Positions 53,890 through 63,207 of a stretch of 64,000 bases of DNA are shown here, piece after piece; positions within the stretch are counted from its first letter, which is position 1; every line of letters starts with the position of its first letter. The notes beneath the pieces were generated by a model. It saw only the letters and a program-made list of their open reading frames with translations. It had not been told where the DNA came from and made no database searches. A program made the translations under genes and the position numbers. The stretch covers positions 62,001 through 126,000 of the forward strand of contig JALTVI010000091.1 in the NCBI GenBank assembly GCA_027049035.1, given 5' to 3'. Source of the stretch: Sulfurovum sp. (GTDB taxonomy: Bacteria > Campylobacterota > Campylobacteria > Campylobacterales > Sulfurovaceae).

Positions 53890-54162
53890 TATTACCGAAC
53901 CAACGGGTAGTCTGAGCTTTTGAGAGGATGAGACCAGGTAAGATGTGCGTTAAAAAGCCTGAAGGACTGTCCGTAGACAATTCAAAGATTTTTTTGCGTG
54001 CAGGTTGCCTGGTATCATCCTCCCCAAAGGGTGCAGCACTTTCGCCCACATACCGCGTTAGATTTTCTTGAATTAGCCTCCGGCTAGTCCTGCAAAAATC
54101 TGCCTTGCCTGTGAACGAAATTGTTGCATCAAAAATTCAGACTATCCGTTGGTTAGGTAATA
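53890..54162. mobile_element. MITE-like element with 34-bp imperfect terminal inverted repeats
   Basis: The left end (53890-53923) and the reverse complement of the right end (54129-54162) agree at 30 of 34 bases, both beginning TATTACC and sharing AACCAACGG and TAGTCTGA. The outermost TA on each side could be a TA target duplication, as for Tc1/mariner-type MITEs. A second stem lies inside: GAGGATGAGACCAGG (53924-53938) against CCTGGTATCATCCTC (54009-54023). There is no coding capacity. The right end abuts the TPP riboswitch exactly. A TATAAC box at 53879-53884 would place the element within the leader RNA. Confidence 0.65.
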
Positions 54163-54238
54163 AACTCTCGGGGTGCTCTATGAGCTGAGATACCACCCGC
54201 AGAACTTGACCCGGACAATGCCGGCGTAAGGAAGAGTT
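54163..54238 (+). promoter_or_regulatory. TPP riboswitch upstream of the thiamine uptake operon
   Basis: It contains CTCGGGGTGCT, AGCTGAGATACCACCCGC, AGAACTTGACCCGG and ACAATGCCGGCGTAAGGAAG in THI-box order. P1 is formed by AACTCT / AGAGTT. It lies 69 bp before the TonB-receptor start. Binding of TPP should lower expression of the whole uptake and salvage set. The other parts of the gap between thiD and the receptor hold the MITE-like element and AT-rich promoter-like DNA, and no gene. Confidence 0.95.
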
Positions 54239-54306
54239 GTACTGCATAAATGTACCTTCTGCTTGCTGCCTCCCGCATTCTCCGAAACTATTTTGAGGAA
54301 AAATCT

Positions 54307-56367
54307 ATGAAAAAAAGACTGTTACCGTTATCTGTAGCTGCCATAAGTGCACTGGGAAGTTCACTGCTTATGGCTGAAGAGGTGAGTTTAGACCCTGTGG
54401 TTGTCAATGCGGACTTCCGTTCTCAAAAACTTTCTGAAACATCCGGAAGTGTATCTGTTATTGATGAGTCACAATTGGCGGATAAGACACAAGCACCACT
54501 TTTTGAGGTGGTTGGTGCACTGCCAAATGTTAACTTTACTGCCGGTGCATCCAAGTCAAAATATATCCAGATACGGGGAATTGGTGAACGCAGCCAGTTT
54601 GAAACACCAATCAACCCCTCTGTAGGTCTTATCGTAGATGGTATCGATTTTTCTCAGTTGACACTAGGGGCGACACTGTTTGATGTCAAGCAGATTGAAG
54701 TACTGCGTGGTCCGCAGGGGACGACATTTGGTGCCAACGGTTTGGCAGGAGTCATAACGGTTGAGAGCAATCCTCCGACAGAAGAGACAGAAGGACATAT
54801 AGAAGCCGGTATCGGTAACTATGGCAGTTATACATTGGGTGCTGCAGTCGGCGGGACACTTATAGAAAATAAACTGATTGGACGTATCAGTGTGTTTCAA
54901 AACAGCAGTGATGGCTATATGAAAAACAGCTATCTTGGTAGGGATGATACCAACAATATCGATGAATTGACCATCAAGTCACAACTGCGCTGGTTTGTTA
55001 CAGATAGACATACCATCGATTTGAACTATATTCATGTTGATATCGATAACGGTTATGATGCCTTTACGCTGGATAACAGCAGAACTTCCCATTCCGACCA
55101 GCCTGGAAAAGATACACAAAAAACCGATGCAGTCGCTTTGCGCTCAACCTATCGTTTTGATACGATGCATCTGGTTACGGCACTGAGTTATTCGGATACA
55201 AGCTCTCTTTACAGTTATGATGAAGACTGGAGCTATGTAGGTGAGTTTAATCCTGCATTGTGGCCTTATCAAGGGTTTGACTCCTATGACAGGAAGAAAA
55301 AACAGGGAGATTTCGATATCCGTCTTGTCTCGGATGAATCAGGCCGTATCTTTTCCGGTACAACAGACTGGACGATTGGTTTGTATGCCAAAAAATATGA
55401 TGAAGATATGTACCGTTACCATCCTACAGATTACGGTGCACAGGAGCATTTCGACAGTCGCTATAATTCAAAGAATAAAGCGGTATACGGTCAGTTGGAT
55501 ATACATATAGATGAACGCTCCAAAGTGATTGCCGGACTGCGTCTGGAAGAGTGGAGTATGGATTATGATGATTCTAATGGTGTTGTGATTGATAATGACG
55601 AGACGATGGTTGGCGGTAAACTGGGATATACATTCGATAAAAACGCAAATGAACACTACTATGTTATTCTGTCACGCGGTTACAAGCCGGGCGGTGTAAA
55701 CCCAGGAACGACACTGACTGATGAAGAGAAACGTTTTGGTACCGAATCGTTGTGGAACCTTGATATAGGGCAGAATGCATCATTTTTTGATGATACACTT
55801 GTTACCCGTGTGAATCTCTTTTACGGGAAGCGTAAAGATATGCAGGTAAAACACTATAAAACCAATACGCACAGCTTTACTGATTATCTTTCTAATGCCG
55901 CGAAAGGAAGCTACTACGGTTTGGAAGCACAGGCTGACTATTACCCTGTTGATACCCTGCACCTGTATGCACAGCTTGGACTGCTGCATGCAGAGTTTGA
56001 TGAATATACCCCGGAGTTGACTGGACGTGCACCTGCTCAGTCACCAAAATATCAGTATAATGTGGGTGTGGATTATAATTTTCTTGAAAACTGGATGTTC
56101 CGTGCCAATGTGGAGGGACGTGGCAGCTACTATTTTTCTAATACTCACGATGCCAAATCTAACCCTTATGCACTCTTCAACAGCAGTCTGACTTATATGT
56201 ATGAAAACTGGACTGCAACACTTTGGGGAAGAAATCTGTTTGATGAAACATATGAGACAAGAGGGTTCTATTTTGGAAACAATCCGGGAAATGGGTATGT
56301 TGATGAACTTTATACACAAAAAGGCGACCCAAGAACCTTCGGTTTCACCCTCAGCTACGACTTTTAA
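54307..56367 (+). CDS. TonB-dependent outer-membrane receptor, probably for thiamine
   Basis: The 686-residue protein has a signal peptide (MKKRLLPLSVAAISALGSSLLMA) and a TonB-box-like start (LDPVVVNA). The plug domain (about 30-160) has IQIRGIGERSQF and VEVLRG-like IEVLRGPQGTTFG. A 22-strand barrel follows, ending LSYDF. The TPP riboswitch upstream and the thiamine-handling genes downstream point to thiamine or a precursor as ligand, not iron. The start at 54307 follows GAGGA. Confidence 0.9.
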   Translation: MKKRLLPLSVAAISALGSSLLMAEEVSLDPVVVNADFRSQKLSETSGSVSVIDESQLADKTQAPLFEVVGALPNVNFTAGASKSKYIQIRGIGERSQFETPINPSVGLIVDGIDFSQLTLGATLFDVKQIEVLRGPQGTTFGANGLAGVITVESNPPTEETEGHIEAGIGNYGSYTLGAAVGGTLIENKLIGRISVFQNSSDGYMKNSYLGRDDTNNIDELTIKSQLRWFVTDRHTIDLNYIHVDIDNGYDAFTLDNSRTSHSDQPGKDTQKTDAVALRSTYRFDTMHLVTALSYSDTSSLYSYDEDWSYVGEFNPALWPYQGFDSYDRKKKQGDFDIRLVSDESGRIFSGTTDWTIGLYAKKYDEDMYRYHPTDYGAQEHFDSRYNSKNKAVYGQLDIHIDERSKVIAGLRLEEWSMDYDDSNGVVIDNDETMVGGKLGYTFDKNANEHYYVILSRGYKPGGVNPGTTLTDEEKRFGTESLWNLDIGQNASFFDDTLVTRVNLFYGKRKDMQVKHYKTNTHSFTDYLSNAAKGSYYGLEAQADYYPVDTLHLYAQLGLLHAEFDEYTPELTGRAPAQSPKYQYNVGVDYNFLENWMFRANVEGRGSYYFSNTHDAKSNPYALFNSSLTYMYENWTATLWGRNLFDETYETRGFYFGNNPGNGYVDELYTQKGDPRTFGFTLSYDF

Positions 56368-56377
56368 AGGATAGAGT

Positions 56378-56632
56378 ATGAAAGTTTCCATCGATATCAG
56401 TATGTATCCGCTCCAAAGTGAGTTCGAAAAGCCCATCTCTGCGTTTATTGAAAGATTGGCGCGTGAGCAGAGGGTGAACATTGTGCGAACGGAGCTCAGT
56501 ACACAGGTGTATGGTGAGTACGATGTTGTTATGGGTCTGCTTACCGAAGAGATGAAAGCAGTGTTCGAGACGATGCCGCAGTCTGTCTTTGTCATCAAAA
56601 TTGTCGGTGAAGACAGAAAAGGACGCTTTTAA
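56378..56632 (+). CDS. YkoF/MTH1187-type thiamine-binding protein
   Basis: The 84-residue ferredoxin-like-fold protein opens VSIDISMYPLQSEFEKPI, has a mid-strand with VYGEYDVVM, and ends FVIKIVGEDRKGRF. These features match single-domain YkoF-type thiamine/HMP-binding proteins. No signal peptide, so it is cytoplasmic, possibly a carrier or sensor of incoming thiamine. It sits 10 bp after the receptor and abuts the transporter gene. Confidence 0.75.
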   Translation: MKVSIDISMYPLQSEFEKPISAFIERLAREQRVNIVRTELSTQVYGEYDVVMGLLTEEMKAVFETMPQSVFVIKIVGEDRKGRF

Positions 56633-57241
56633 ATGGATATCTCCGCAGCGGCCATAGCGGAAGCGTTCGCACAGATGTCGGTCTGGGAGATCGCTGCAAC
56701 ACTGCTTGGCATCGCCTATGTCGTACTGGCGGCAAAGGAGTCGCAGTGGGCGTGGCCCTTTGCCTTTTTCAGTACGCTGATCTACACCGTCATCTTCTGG
56801 GACGGAGCGTTGGTAGCCTCCTCTTTGTTGAACTTCTACTATATGGTCATGGCCGTCTATGGCTTTATGCTCTGGAAGAAAGATGAGCATGGTAAGACTC
56901 TGCCAATCAGCAGGTGGTCTCTGAAACACCATCTTGTTTTTATCGCTGCAGGGGTGGCCGGTACGCTGCTTCTTGGCTACCTCACCTCCACCTATGCCGG
57001 TGCGAAGTTCGCCTACCACGACGCGTTCGTGATGGTCTTTTCCGGCATCGCTACCTGGATGATGGCCAAGAAGGTATTGGAGAACTGGCTCTACTGGATG
57101 GTGGTCGACTCTACCGCGGCGGTGCTCTACTACAAATCAGGCTATCTGGCGACCATCGTTCTCTTTATACTCTATGTTATACTGGCATTCTACGGTTATG
57201 CAAGCTGGAAAAAGGCATACGGTGAACAGAGCCGCACTTGA
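56633..57241 (+). CDS. pnuT: PnuC-family thiamine transporter (PnuT)
   Basis: The 202-residue inner-membrane protein has seven hydrophobic segments and PnuC-family signatures: WAWPFAFFSTLIYTVIFWDG, NFYYMVMAVYGFMLWKK, ENWLYWMVVDSTAAVLYYKSG (in two parts) and the late LYVILAFYGYASWKK. The W-x-x-W-x-W-P motif near the N-terminus marks the family. The TPP riboswitch and neighbours favour thiamine (PnuT) over nicotinamide riboside. It abuts the thiamine-binding gene and overlaps the kinase gene by 20 bp. Confidence 0.88.
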   Translation: MDISAAAIAEAFAQMSVWEIAATLLGIAYVVLAAKESQWAWPFAFFSTLIYTVIFWDGALVASSLLNFYYMVMAVYGFMLWKKDEHGKTLPISRWSLKHHLVFIAAGVAGTLLLGYLTSTYAGAKFAYHDAFVMVFSGIATWMMAKKVLENWLYWMVVDSTAAVLYYKSGYLATIVLFILYVILAFYGYASWKKAYGEQSRT

Positions 57242-57923
57242 GAAGCTTCCGCTTTTCAAAGATAATCCCATACGCTCCATAACACCTGTCGGCACCCAGG
57301 GCTACTGTAACTTCAACTACCGTATCGAAACTGCAACACATACCTACCTCTGGCGGGTTTTCAAAGAGGAGGGCATCGACCGCCAAAGAGAGTTCATGCT
57401 GCAGCAAAAGGCGGCAGCACTTGGCATTGCACCCCACCCGCTGCTGCTTGACCTTGGTGCAGGATGTATGATCACGGAGTTTGTAGAGGGAGAACACCTG
57501 AAGATGTTGAGTGAGAGCCGAATGAAATCACTGGCGAAATCATTGCAAAAACTGCATACGATAGAAGTTGATATGCCGCCTTTGGTACTTTACGAACTTG
57601 TTAAAGAACATCATGAAACGATCGAACAAGCATTCGAAGTGATTGAAGCCCACCCCAAAGAGACCGTGTTGTGCCATAACGACCTCAACCCCCAAAACCT
57701 GATTTGGCAGGAGAACGAGACCACACTTGTCGATTTCGAATACGCCGCAGTCAACGACCGTTACTTCGATGTGGCAGCAGTGTGTGAAGAGTTTGGTTTT
57801 GCAGAAGCGGAACAAGAGGATTTTTGTATCTTTTACTTTGATGGAGACTATATGAACGAGAAGGTGGAAGCATATCGGGTGATTTATCGGCAGTTGTGCA
57901 AAGAGTGGTTCGAGGGGCGGTAG
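57222..57923 (+). CDS. thiamine-kinase-like phosphotransferase (choline kinase fold)
   Basis: The 233-residue aminoglycoside/choline-kinase-fold protein has TPVGTQGYCNFNYRIET (nucleotide loop) and LWRVFKEEGIDRQREF. The catalytic motif is VLCHNDLNPQNLIW and the metal motif LVDFEYAAVNDRYFDVAA. Facilitated uptake by PnuT needs trapping by phosphorylation, so this is probably a thiamine kinase. I start at GTG 57222 because AAAAAGG lies 6 nt upstream; this overlaps pnuT by 20 bp. It closes the uptake operon. Confidence 0.82.
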   Translation: MNRAALEKLPLFKDNPIRSITPVGTQGYCNFNYRIETATHTYLWRVFKEEGIDRQREFMLQQKAAALGIAPHPLLLDLGAGCMITEFVEGEHLKMLSESRMKSLAKSLQKLHTIEVDMPPLVLYELVKEHHETIEQAFEVIEAHPKETVLCHNDLNPQNLIWQENETTLVDFEYAAVNDRYFDVAAVCEEFGFAEAEQEDFCIFYFDGDYMNEKVEAYRVIYRQLCKEWFEGR

Positions 57924-57937
57924 CGCCCTCTGGATAT

Positions 57938-58777
57938 TTACTGGTATTGGTGCTGTGCAGGCTGGCTTGGCATTGCATCGTTTGTCGGCTGCATCTGAAT
58001 CACCTTTGGTTGACTGCCTACAGTGTCATCCTGCGGTTTGGGAGCAGGTTGTCCAACCCTCTGTGGTACTGCGGGGCGTCCCATCGCTTTGAGGGCAGCG
58101 ATGGAGTCGTTGATATTCTTGTCGTTGGCTGCACGTGCGTTGCTGATCAGCTGGTACTCGGCTTCGAAATCTAGCTGTGGGCTGGCACCAAGGCCGTACG
58201 CCTGCTGGTATGCCGCAATGGAGTTGCGTGTCATCGGGCCGACGGAGCCGTCAATCTTTCCGTGATAGAAACCAAGTACTTTCAGGGCTGTCTGAATGCG
58301 TTTGCCGCGGGTAATCTTGTCATTCCCTCGCGCGACAAGGTTGCGGTCGAAAGCGAAGAGGGTACCAAGATAGATGAGTGTGTCCCGCTCTTCAGGTTTG
58401 AGTGAGGCGGTATTCCCAATACCGTAGGCGTTGTTCATCTCCTTGATGGCTGTGCGTGTCTCAAAGGAGTTGACTTCACCGTCGAGTGCACCATGGTAGA
58501 ACCCAAGGCCTTTGAGAGCCTTTTGTATCTTCATCTCATCGCTCATCATCGGTGTGGTAGCACGTTTTGTTTTATGCTGTTTTTTATGTGATTTTGTATG
58601 AACAGGTCTGTACTCCGGCTGGGAAGCTTTATTGCTGTTATATACTTCGTTGGTGATAACGGAGCCGACTGCCCCTCCGACCAGTCCCCCGACCAGTCCG
58701 TCGGCAAAATCAGCGTATGCCAATGTACCGAAGAGCAGGACTCCCGTGACTGTGAGTGAAAGTGGTGCCTTTTTCAT
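57938..58777 (-). CDS. exported protein with two peptidoglycan-binding-like domains
   Basis: The 279-residue protein has a signal peptide (MKKAPLSLTVTGVLLFGTLAYA) and a short glycine-zipper stretch (GLVGGLVGGAVGSV). A basic linker follows (HKKQHKTKR), then two PG_binding_1-like repeats (IQKALKGLGFYHGALDGEV and IQTALKVLGFYHGKIDGSVG). A Gln/Pro-rich tail ends it. It probably associates with the cell wall. The start at 58777 is chosen for spacing from AAAGGA. It is convergent with the kinase gene (15 bp between stops). Confidence 0.75.
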   Translation of the reverse strand: MKKAPLSLTVTGVLLFGTLAYADFADGLVGGLVGGAVGSVITNEVYNSNKASQPEYRPVHTKSHKKQHKTKRATTPMMSDEMKIQKALKGLGFYHGALDGEVNSFETRTAIKEMNNAYGIGNTASLKPEERDTLIYLGTLFAFDRNLVARGNDKITRGKRIQTALKVLGFYHGKIDGSVGPMTRNSIAAYQQAYGLGASPQLDFEAEYQLISNARAANDKNINDSIAALKAMGRPAVPQRVGQPAPKPQDDTVGSQPKVIQMQPTNDAMPSQPAQHQYQ

Positions 58778-58840
58778 ATGTTCCATCCTTTTGTGTGTAT
58801 CGATGGAATATTGTATGACAAAGCGGCTTAAAAAGGCTCT

Positions 58841-60649
58841 TTATTCAACTGTCACCGACTTTGCCAGGTTCCTTGGCATATCGACATCATTCCCCAATCT
58901 AACAGAGATTTCAAGTGCGAGAAGCTGTGTGACAACCATCATTTCAAAAAACTCTACCATTGGGTGTGAACTGTATTGTGTCTGTACGAAGTCGTCGGCA
59001 AGATCGAATGGCAGCGGGGAGATGGCACAGATGGTCGCATCGCGGGCGCTGAGCTCCTCGACGTTGGATTTTATCTTGTCGTAGTGCATCGTCTTTGGCA
59101 TCAGGGCAATGGTGAAAAGCTCCGCATCGGCAAGAGCGATGGGGCCGTGTTTCATCTCACCTGCGGGGTAGCCCTCAGCGTGCAGGTAGCTGATCTCCTT
59201 GAGCTTGAGCGCACCCTCGAGCGCAAGCGGGTAGAAGATGTCCCGTCCGATGAAGAAGAAGCCGTGTCCGTGCAGGTAGCGTTTGCTGAGTCTGTGCAGC
59301 TTGGCATGCAGTTCGTCGGTGACCACAAGTGCTTTGGGTGTGCGAAGCATCGCATCGATCTCCTCTTTGAGCAGCTCTTGGGGGAGTGTCTGCTTGACCT
59401 GTCCGACATAGAGTGCCAGCATCCAGAGTACCATGGTCTGTGTCGCAAAGGCTTTGGTGCTTGCCACACCCTTTTCGATGCCCGCACGGGTGAGGATGGC
59501 GGTATCGCTCTCTCTGACGATGGAGGAGTTGTCGACGTTACAGATACTGAGGCTTTTGAGCCCTGCACGTTTTGCCATCTTGAGTGCTTCAAGGGTATCG
59601 GCAGTCTCACCACTCTGGGAGATGGTCACAAAGAGAGTATCATTGCTCAGCAGCGGATCTTTGTATCGGAACTCCGAAGCGATCTCCACATCGCAGCGTA
59701 TCTTCGCCAGCCTCTCGAAGAGGTATGCCGCTGTCAACGCAGAGTGGTAGGAGGTACCACAAGCACAGATTTTGATGGCATTGATACCTTCGAAGAAGTC
59801 AGCATTGAGTTCATCGAGCACGATCTCCTCTTCAAGCACACGTCCCATCATCGTCTCGCCCATTACACGGCTCTGCTCGTAAATCTCCTTCTCCATAAAG
59901 AAGCGGTACCCCTCTTTTTGCGCCATCGCTTTGTCTGCAATGAGCGGCTGTGTCTGGAATGCTTTTTCGCCGTTGCCGTCAAAGAGGTGGACTTTGCCGT
60001 TTTGTACGTAGCCGTACTCGCCGTCTTCAAGGTAGTAAACTTCGTTTGCCCTGCCGATAATAGGGGTATCGGAGGAGGCAAAGTAAACCTCTTCACCGTC
60101 AAATCCGATAAGCATCGGAGAGCCGTTCTTTGCAAAAAAGATCGTATCGGGTGCCGCTTCGGTAATCAGCAGTGTCGCATAGGCACCCTCAAGACGCTCT
60201 ACCATTTTTTGGAACGCTTCAAAAGGAGCAAAACCTTCGTTGTGGTACTTCTCAAAAAGGTGTACAATGGTTTCGGTATCGGTCTGGCTGAGGAAAGTAA
60301 CCCCCTCTTGTTGCAGCTCTTTTTTAAGCTCTTGGTAGTTTTCGATGATACCATTGTGTACCACATAGGAGTAGGCACCAAGATGCGGGTGTGCGTTGAG
60401 TTCTGTTGGCTTTCCATGTGTCGCCCAGCGGGTATGGCCAATGGAGATGCCAAAGCCTTTAGAGGTATAGTTTTTAGTCTTCTCTCTCAGGTTTTTGAGC
60501 TTGCCTACGGCCTTAAAGTTGTTGAGTTTCTCCCCCTGGATGACGGCGATTCCCGCAGAGTCGTAGCCTCTGTACTCAAGTTCCTGCAGTCCGTCAAGGA
60601 GTATCTCTTTTTTCTCTTTTGGGCCGATGTAGCCGACAATCCCGCACAT
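58841..60649 (-). CDS. glmS: glutamine-fructose-6-phosphate aminotransferase
   Basis: The 602-residue enzyme makes glucosamine-6-phosphate for peptidoglycan and LPS. The N-terminal glutaminase starts at Cys2 (MCGIVGYIG) with GHTRWATHG and YVVHNGIIENY. Two SIS domains follow (ISQSGETADTLEALK, GRDIFYPLALEGALKLKEIS in two parts), and the C-terminus ends DVDMPRNLAKSVTVE. It starts immediately after the glnD stop, with its ribosome site (AAGGAAG) inside the last glnD codons. Confidence 0.96.
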   Translation of the reverse strand: MCGIVGYIGPKEKKEILLDGLQELEYRGYDSAGIAVIQGEKLNNFKAVGKLKNLREKTKNYTSKGFGISIGHTRWATHGKPTELNAHPHLGAYSYVVHNGIIENYQELKKELQQEGVTFLSQTDTETIVHLFEKYHNEGFAPFEAFQKMVERLEGAYATLLITEAAPDTIFFAKNGSPMLIGFDGEEVYFASSDTPIIGRANEVYYLEDGEYGYVQNGKVHLFDGNGEKAFQTQPLIADKAMAQKEGYRFFMEKEIYEQSRVMGETMMGRVLEEEIVLDELNADFFEGINAIKICACGTSYHSALTAAYLFERLAKIRCDVEIASEFRYKDPLLSNDTLFVTISQSGETADTLEALKMAKRAGLKSLSICNVDNSSIVRESDTAILTRAGIEKGVASTKAFATQTMVLWMLALYVGQVKQTLPQELLKEEIDAMLRTPKALVVTDELHAKLHRLSKRYLHGHGFFFIGRDIFYPLALEGALKLKEISYLHAEGYPAGEMKHGPIALADAELFTIALMPKTMHYDKIKSNVEELSARDATICAISPLPFDLADDFVQTQYSSHPMVEFFEMMVVTQLLALEISVRLGNDVDMPRNLAKSVTVE

Positions 60650-63127
60650 TTATTCTTCCTTCTTGTCCGTTGTGAGTTTTTCGATTATTCGTTCCGTATT
60701 ATGGCAGAAATTTCCATTCTTTTCGATGAGGAACATATCACGCACACGGTTTTTGAGGGTATGTACTTTCGCGGTAACGATATCGATACCCATCTCATCG
60801 AACATATCGATGATGTAGGCAAGCAGTCCTCTCTGGTTTTTGCTTCGAAGATGCATGATGGCGTAGGTCTTGGAGTGCTCACAGTCGATGTCGATATCCT
60901 CCTTTTTGATCAGTGGAATCGATTCGATGCTTTTTTTGGTCGGATCGAATGCATCGTTGATGATTTGCTCTATAAGCCCGACTTCATCATCATCCACCCG
61001 CGTAGCAAAGTCGATCTTGAAGTACTTGAGCTCGTTGAAAAGTTTGCTGATATCCATATTGACCACTTCAAGTGTGCTGAGTTTTCCCAGCAGATAACTG
61101 AGGTTGATGGAGTCGGCACGGATAATTTCGATGGTGAGGTAGTCGCGGTTGCTGATGTGGTAGGTGTAATGTTCTGTCTCAAACGCCTTTTTTGCAATTT
61201 CGACGATACGTTCCGGCCGGTAGCGCAGGAAAAGGAGATTGGAGGGCATCTGGAGGATCTTCTTCTGTTCACTGCGCTTGAGTGCCAGAAATGCCGGGTG
61301 GCGCTTGAGTGCCTGTTCCTTTTTTGCGCGTTTGGCCGCTTCATCGAGCATGGCTGTGCGGCCCAGCACTTCAAGCGAGTGTTTGTAGAGTGTACGCAGC
61401 AGACGTGCGGAGAAGGAGCTGTAGATGTCGCTGCCCACTCCGTTCATATCGGCATAGGTGAGAATATAGATCATATCAAGCAGTTTTTTGGTTGGAAAGT
61501 GTGATGCAAAGCCAAAGATGATCTTCTCGCTGTAGAGGTCTTCGCGCTGTGCAACGTTGCTCATCAGTGTATGGTACTGGATAAGCCGTTCTCCCATATC
61601 GATAAGTTCGGGTTTGATGTCCAACTTCTGAGCGAAGATCTTGAAAAGGGACGCACCTACAAGATGGTGGTCGCGTTTGCGTCCTTTACCCGCATCGTGC
61701 AGGAAAACGACCAGTTTGAGCATCGCCTTCTCTTCTCCGTCAAGCGCATCGTAGAGCTCTTGGACCAGCGGCTCCTCGATATGTTCAAGATGGTAGACGC
61801 AGCGGAGTGAATGGATGTCGACGGCAAACTGGTGGTAGCCGTCAAACTGGGGCAGGTCAACTACCTTTTTGATAGGGGGAATCGTGTAGCGCAGCAGTCT
61901 GACATAGGAGAGGGTACTTAAAACGGAGTAGGCGTGCGGCTGGCAGAAAATTGCGGAAATGGTTTTGTAGAGTATCTCGTCGGGGCGCTCCGGATGTTTG
62001 GCATCGATGAGGGCGCGCAGGAAAGTCGGATGGGCGCGGAACGGGGTATGCGCTTCCCTGACCAGCTGCTTCAGCAGGCCATTGAGGTCCCGACTATTTT
62101 TGGGGTAGATGAATCGCTTCTGTGAGGGAATCTCCACATAGTCTCGGGTGAGCTTTTCCAGCCATATGGTACTGTAAAGACGGACGATTTTGAGTGACTC
62201 GGTGACTTTTTTTGCAAATTTTGTCTGTCCGTTGGGGGTATTCTCATACCCAAGAAGTGTACCTACCTTTGGAATATGTTCGAGTCTGAGCCTGTCCTCC
62301 TTCTTATGGGTGGCAAGATGCAGGGCTGAACGGACGCGGAAGAGAAACTCCAGTGCAATGCGAAAGGGCTTGTATTCACTCTCTTCTACTATCTCTGAAG
62401 GCAGATCCTTGATGGCATTGATGTTGTAACGCACCTTTCCTATCCAGTAGACAAGGTTGGCGTCTCTGAAACCGCCTGCACCCTCTTTGAGGTTCGGCTC
62501 CATCGTCAGGGGGTACTTGTGATGTTTCTGTGCCTGCTCTTCAAGTTTGGCCTCTATGAACGCTTTGATATCGTCGTGACGTATCTGGGCAAGCGCGTTT
62601 TGTGTCTCTGTCCAGATGAAATGCGAGCCGTCAATGAAGCGTGATTCGATCAGTGCGGTTTTGATGGTAATGTCGGTTTTGGAGACTTCAAAGAGCTCTT
62701 CAACAGTGTGGACGCGGTGTCCCAGTTTGAGCCCCGTATCCCAGAGCAGATAGAGTACCTTTTCTATGAGCGCTTTGGTGTTGTAGCCGGGAATATCCCT
62801 GTAGACGATCATCAGGTCGATATCGGAATAGACGCAGAGTTGCTCCCGTCCGTAGGAACCCAGTGCGACCAGGCCGACAGGGATGGCGTTTTTAAGCGGT
62901 GTGTAGTTGCCGAACATCGAGCGCAGCGTCACCTGGTAGGCAAGTTTGATGATGGTATCTATCTTCTTCGTATGTCTGACCAGAAAGTCTTTGCCGCCGG
63001 TGGTGGAGAAGGTCTCTTCAAGGGTTTCGAAATAGGCTTTGATCTCCTTTTTGAGGACTTTTGCGATCTCGAGATCAGAAGCACCTTCATACAGCAGTGC
63101 TTCGATTTCAGACTTCAACTGGTTCAT
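60650..63127 (-). CDS. glnD: PII uridylyltransferase/uridylyl-removing enzyme
   Basis: The 825-residue GlnD-type protein has an N-terminal nucleotidyltransferase (GSYGREQLCVYSDIDLMIVY, the G-S…D-x-D motif) and a helical linker. An HD hydrolase domain (VFLHDAGKGRKRDHHLVG) and two ACT domains at the C-terminus (IEIIRADSINLSYLLG; HLRSKNQRGLLAYIID) follow. It adds or removes UMP on PII protein in response to glutamine. No glnB lies in the window. A GAGGAG site precedes the ATG. It is in one operon with glmS. Confidence 0.93.
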   Translation of the reverse strand: MNQLKSEIEALLYEGASDLEIAKVLKKEIKAYFETLEETFSTTGGKDFLVRHTKKIDTIIKLAYQVTLRSMFGNYTPLKNAIPVGLVALGSYGREQLCVYSDIDLMIVYRDIPGYNTKALIEKVLYLLWDTGLKLGHRVHTVEELFEVSKTDITIKTALIESRFIDGSHFIWTETQNALAQIRHDDIKAFIEAKLEEQAQKHHKYPLTMEPNLKEGAGGFRDANLVYWIGKVRYNINAIKDLPSEIVEESEYKPFRIALEFLFRVRSALHLATHKKEDRLRLEHIPKVGTLLGYENTPNGQTKFAKKVTESLKIVRLYSTIWLEKLTRDYVEIPSQKRFIYPKNSRDLNGLLKQLVREAHTPFRAHPTFLRALIDAKHPERPDEILYKTISAIFCQPHAYSVLSTLSYVRLLRYTIPPIKKVVDLPQFDGYHQFAVDIHSLRCVYHLEHIEEPLVQELYDALDGEEKAMLKLVVFLHDAGKGRKRDHHLVGASLFKIFAQKLDIKPELIDMGERLIQYHTLMSNVAQREDLYSEKIIFGFASHFPTKKLLDMIYILTYADMNGVGSDIYSSFSARLLRTLYKHSLEVLGRTAMLDEAAKRAKKEQALKRHPAFLALKRSEQKKILQMPSNLLFLRYRPERIVEIAKKAFETEHYTYHISNRDYLTIEIIRADSINLSYLLGKLSTLEVVNMDISKLFNELKYFKIDFATRVDDDEVGLIEQIINDAFDPTKKSIESIPLIKKEDIDIDCEHSKTYAIMHLRSKNQRGLLAYIIDMFDEMGIDIVTAKVHTLKNRVRDMFLIEKNGNFCHNTERIIEKLTTDKKEE

Positions 63128-63207
63128 ACTCTACTCCTCTGGACAGGCAGTGCGGTGCCCTAAACAATTAGTGATATAATACCGAAATTTATGATGAAAT
63201 GGACTGC

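Noticed and set aside
54163-54238. reading the second riboswitch as part of the MITE-like element
   Set aside because: The terminal repeats end at 54162 and the THI-box consensus begins right after; the first riboswitch has no such element beside it.
58976-61504. 842-codon open frame on the plus strand
   Set aside because: It runs antisense across both glmS and glnD, which are certain genes; its length reflects codon bias of the opposite strand.
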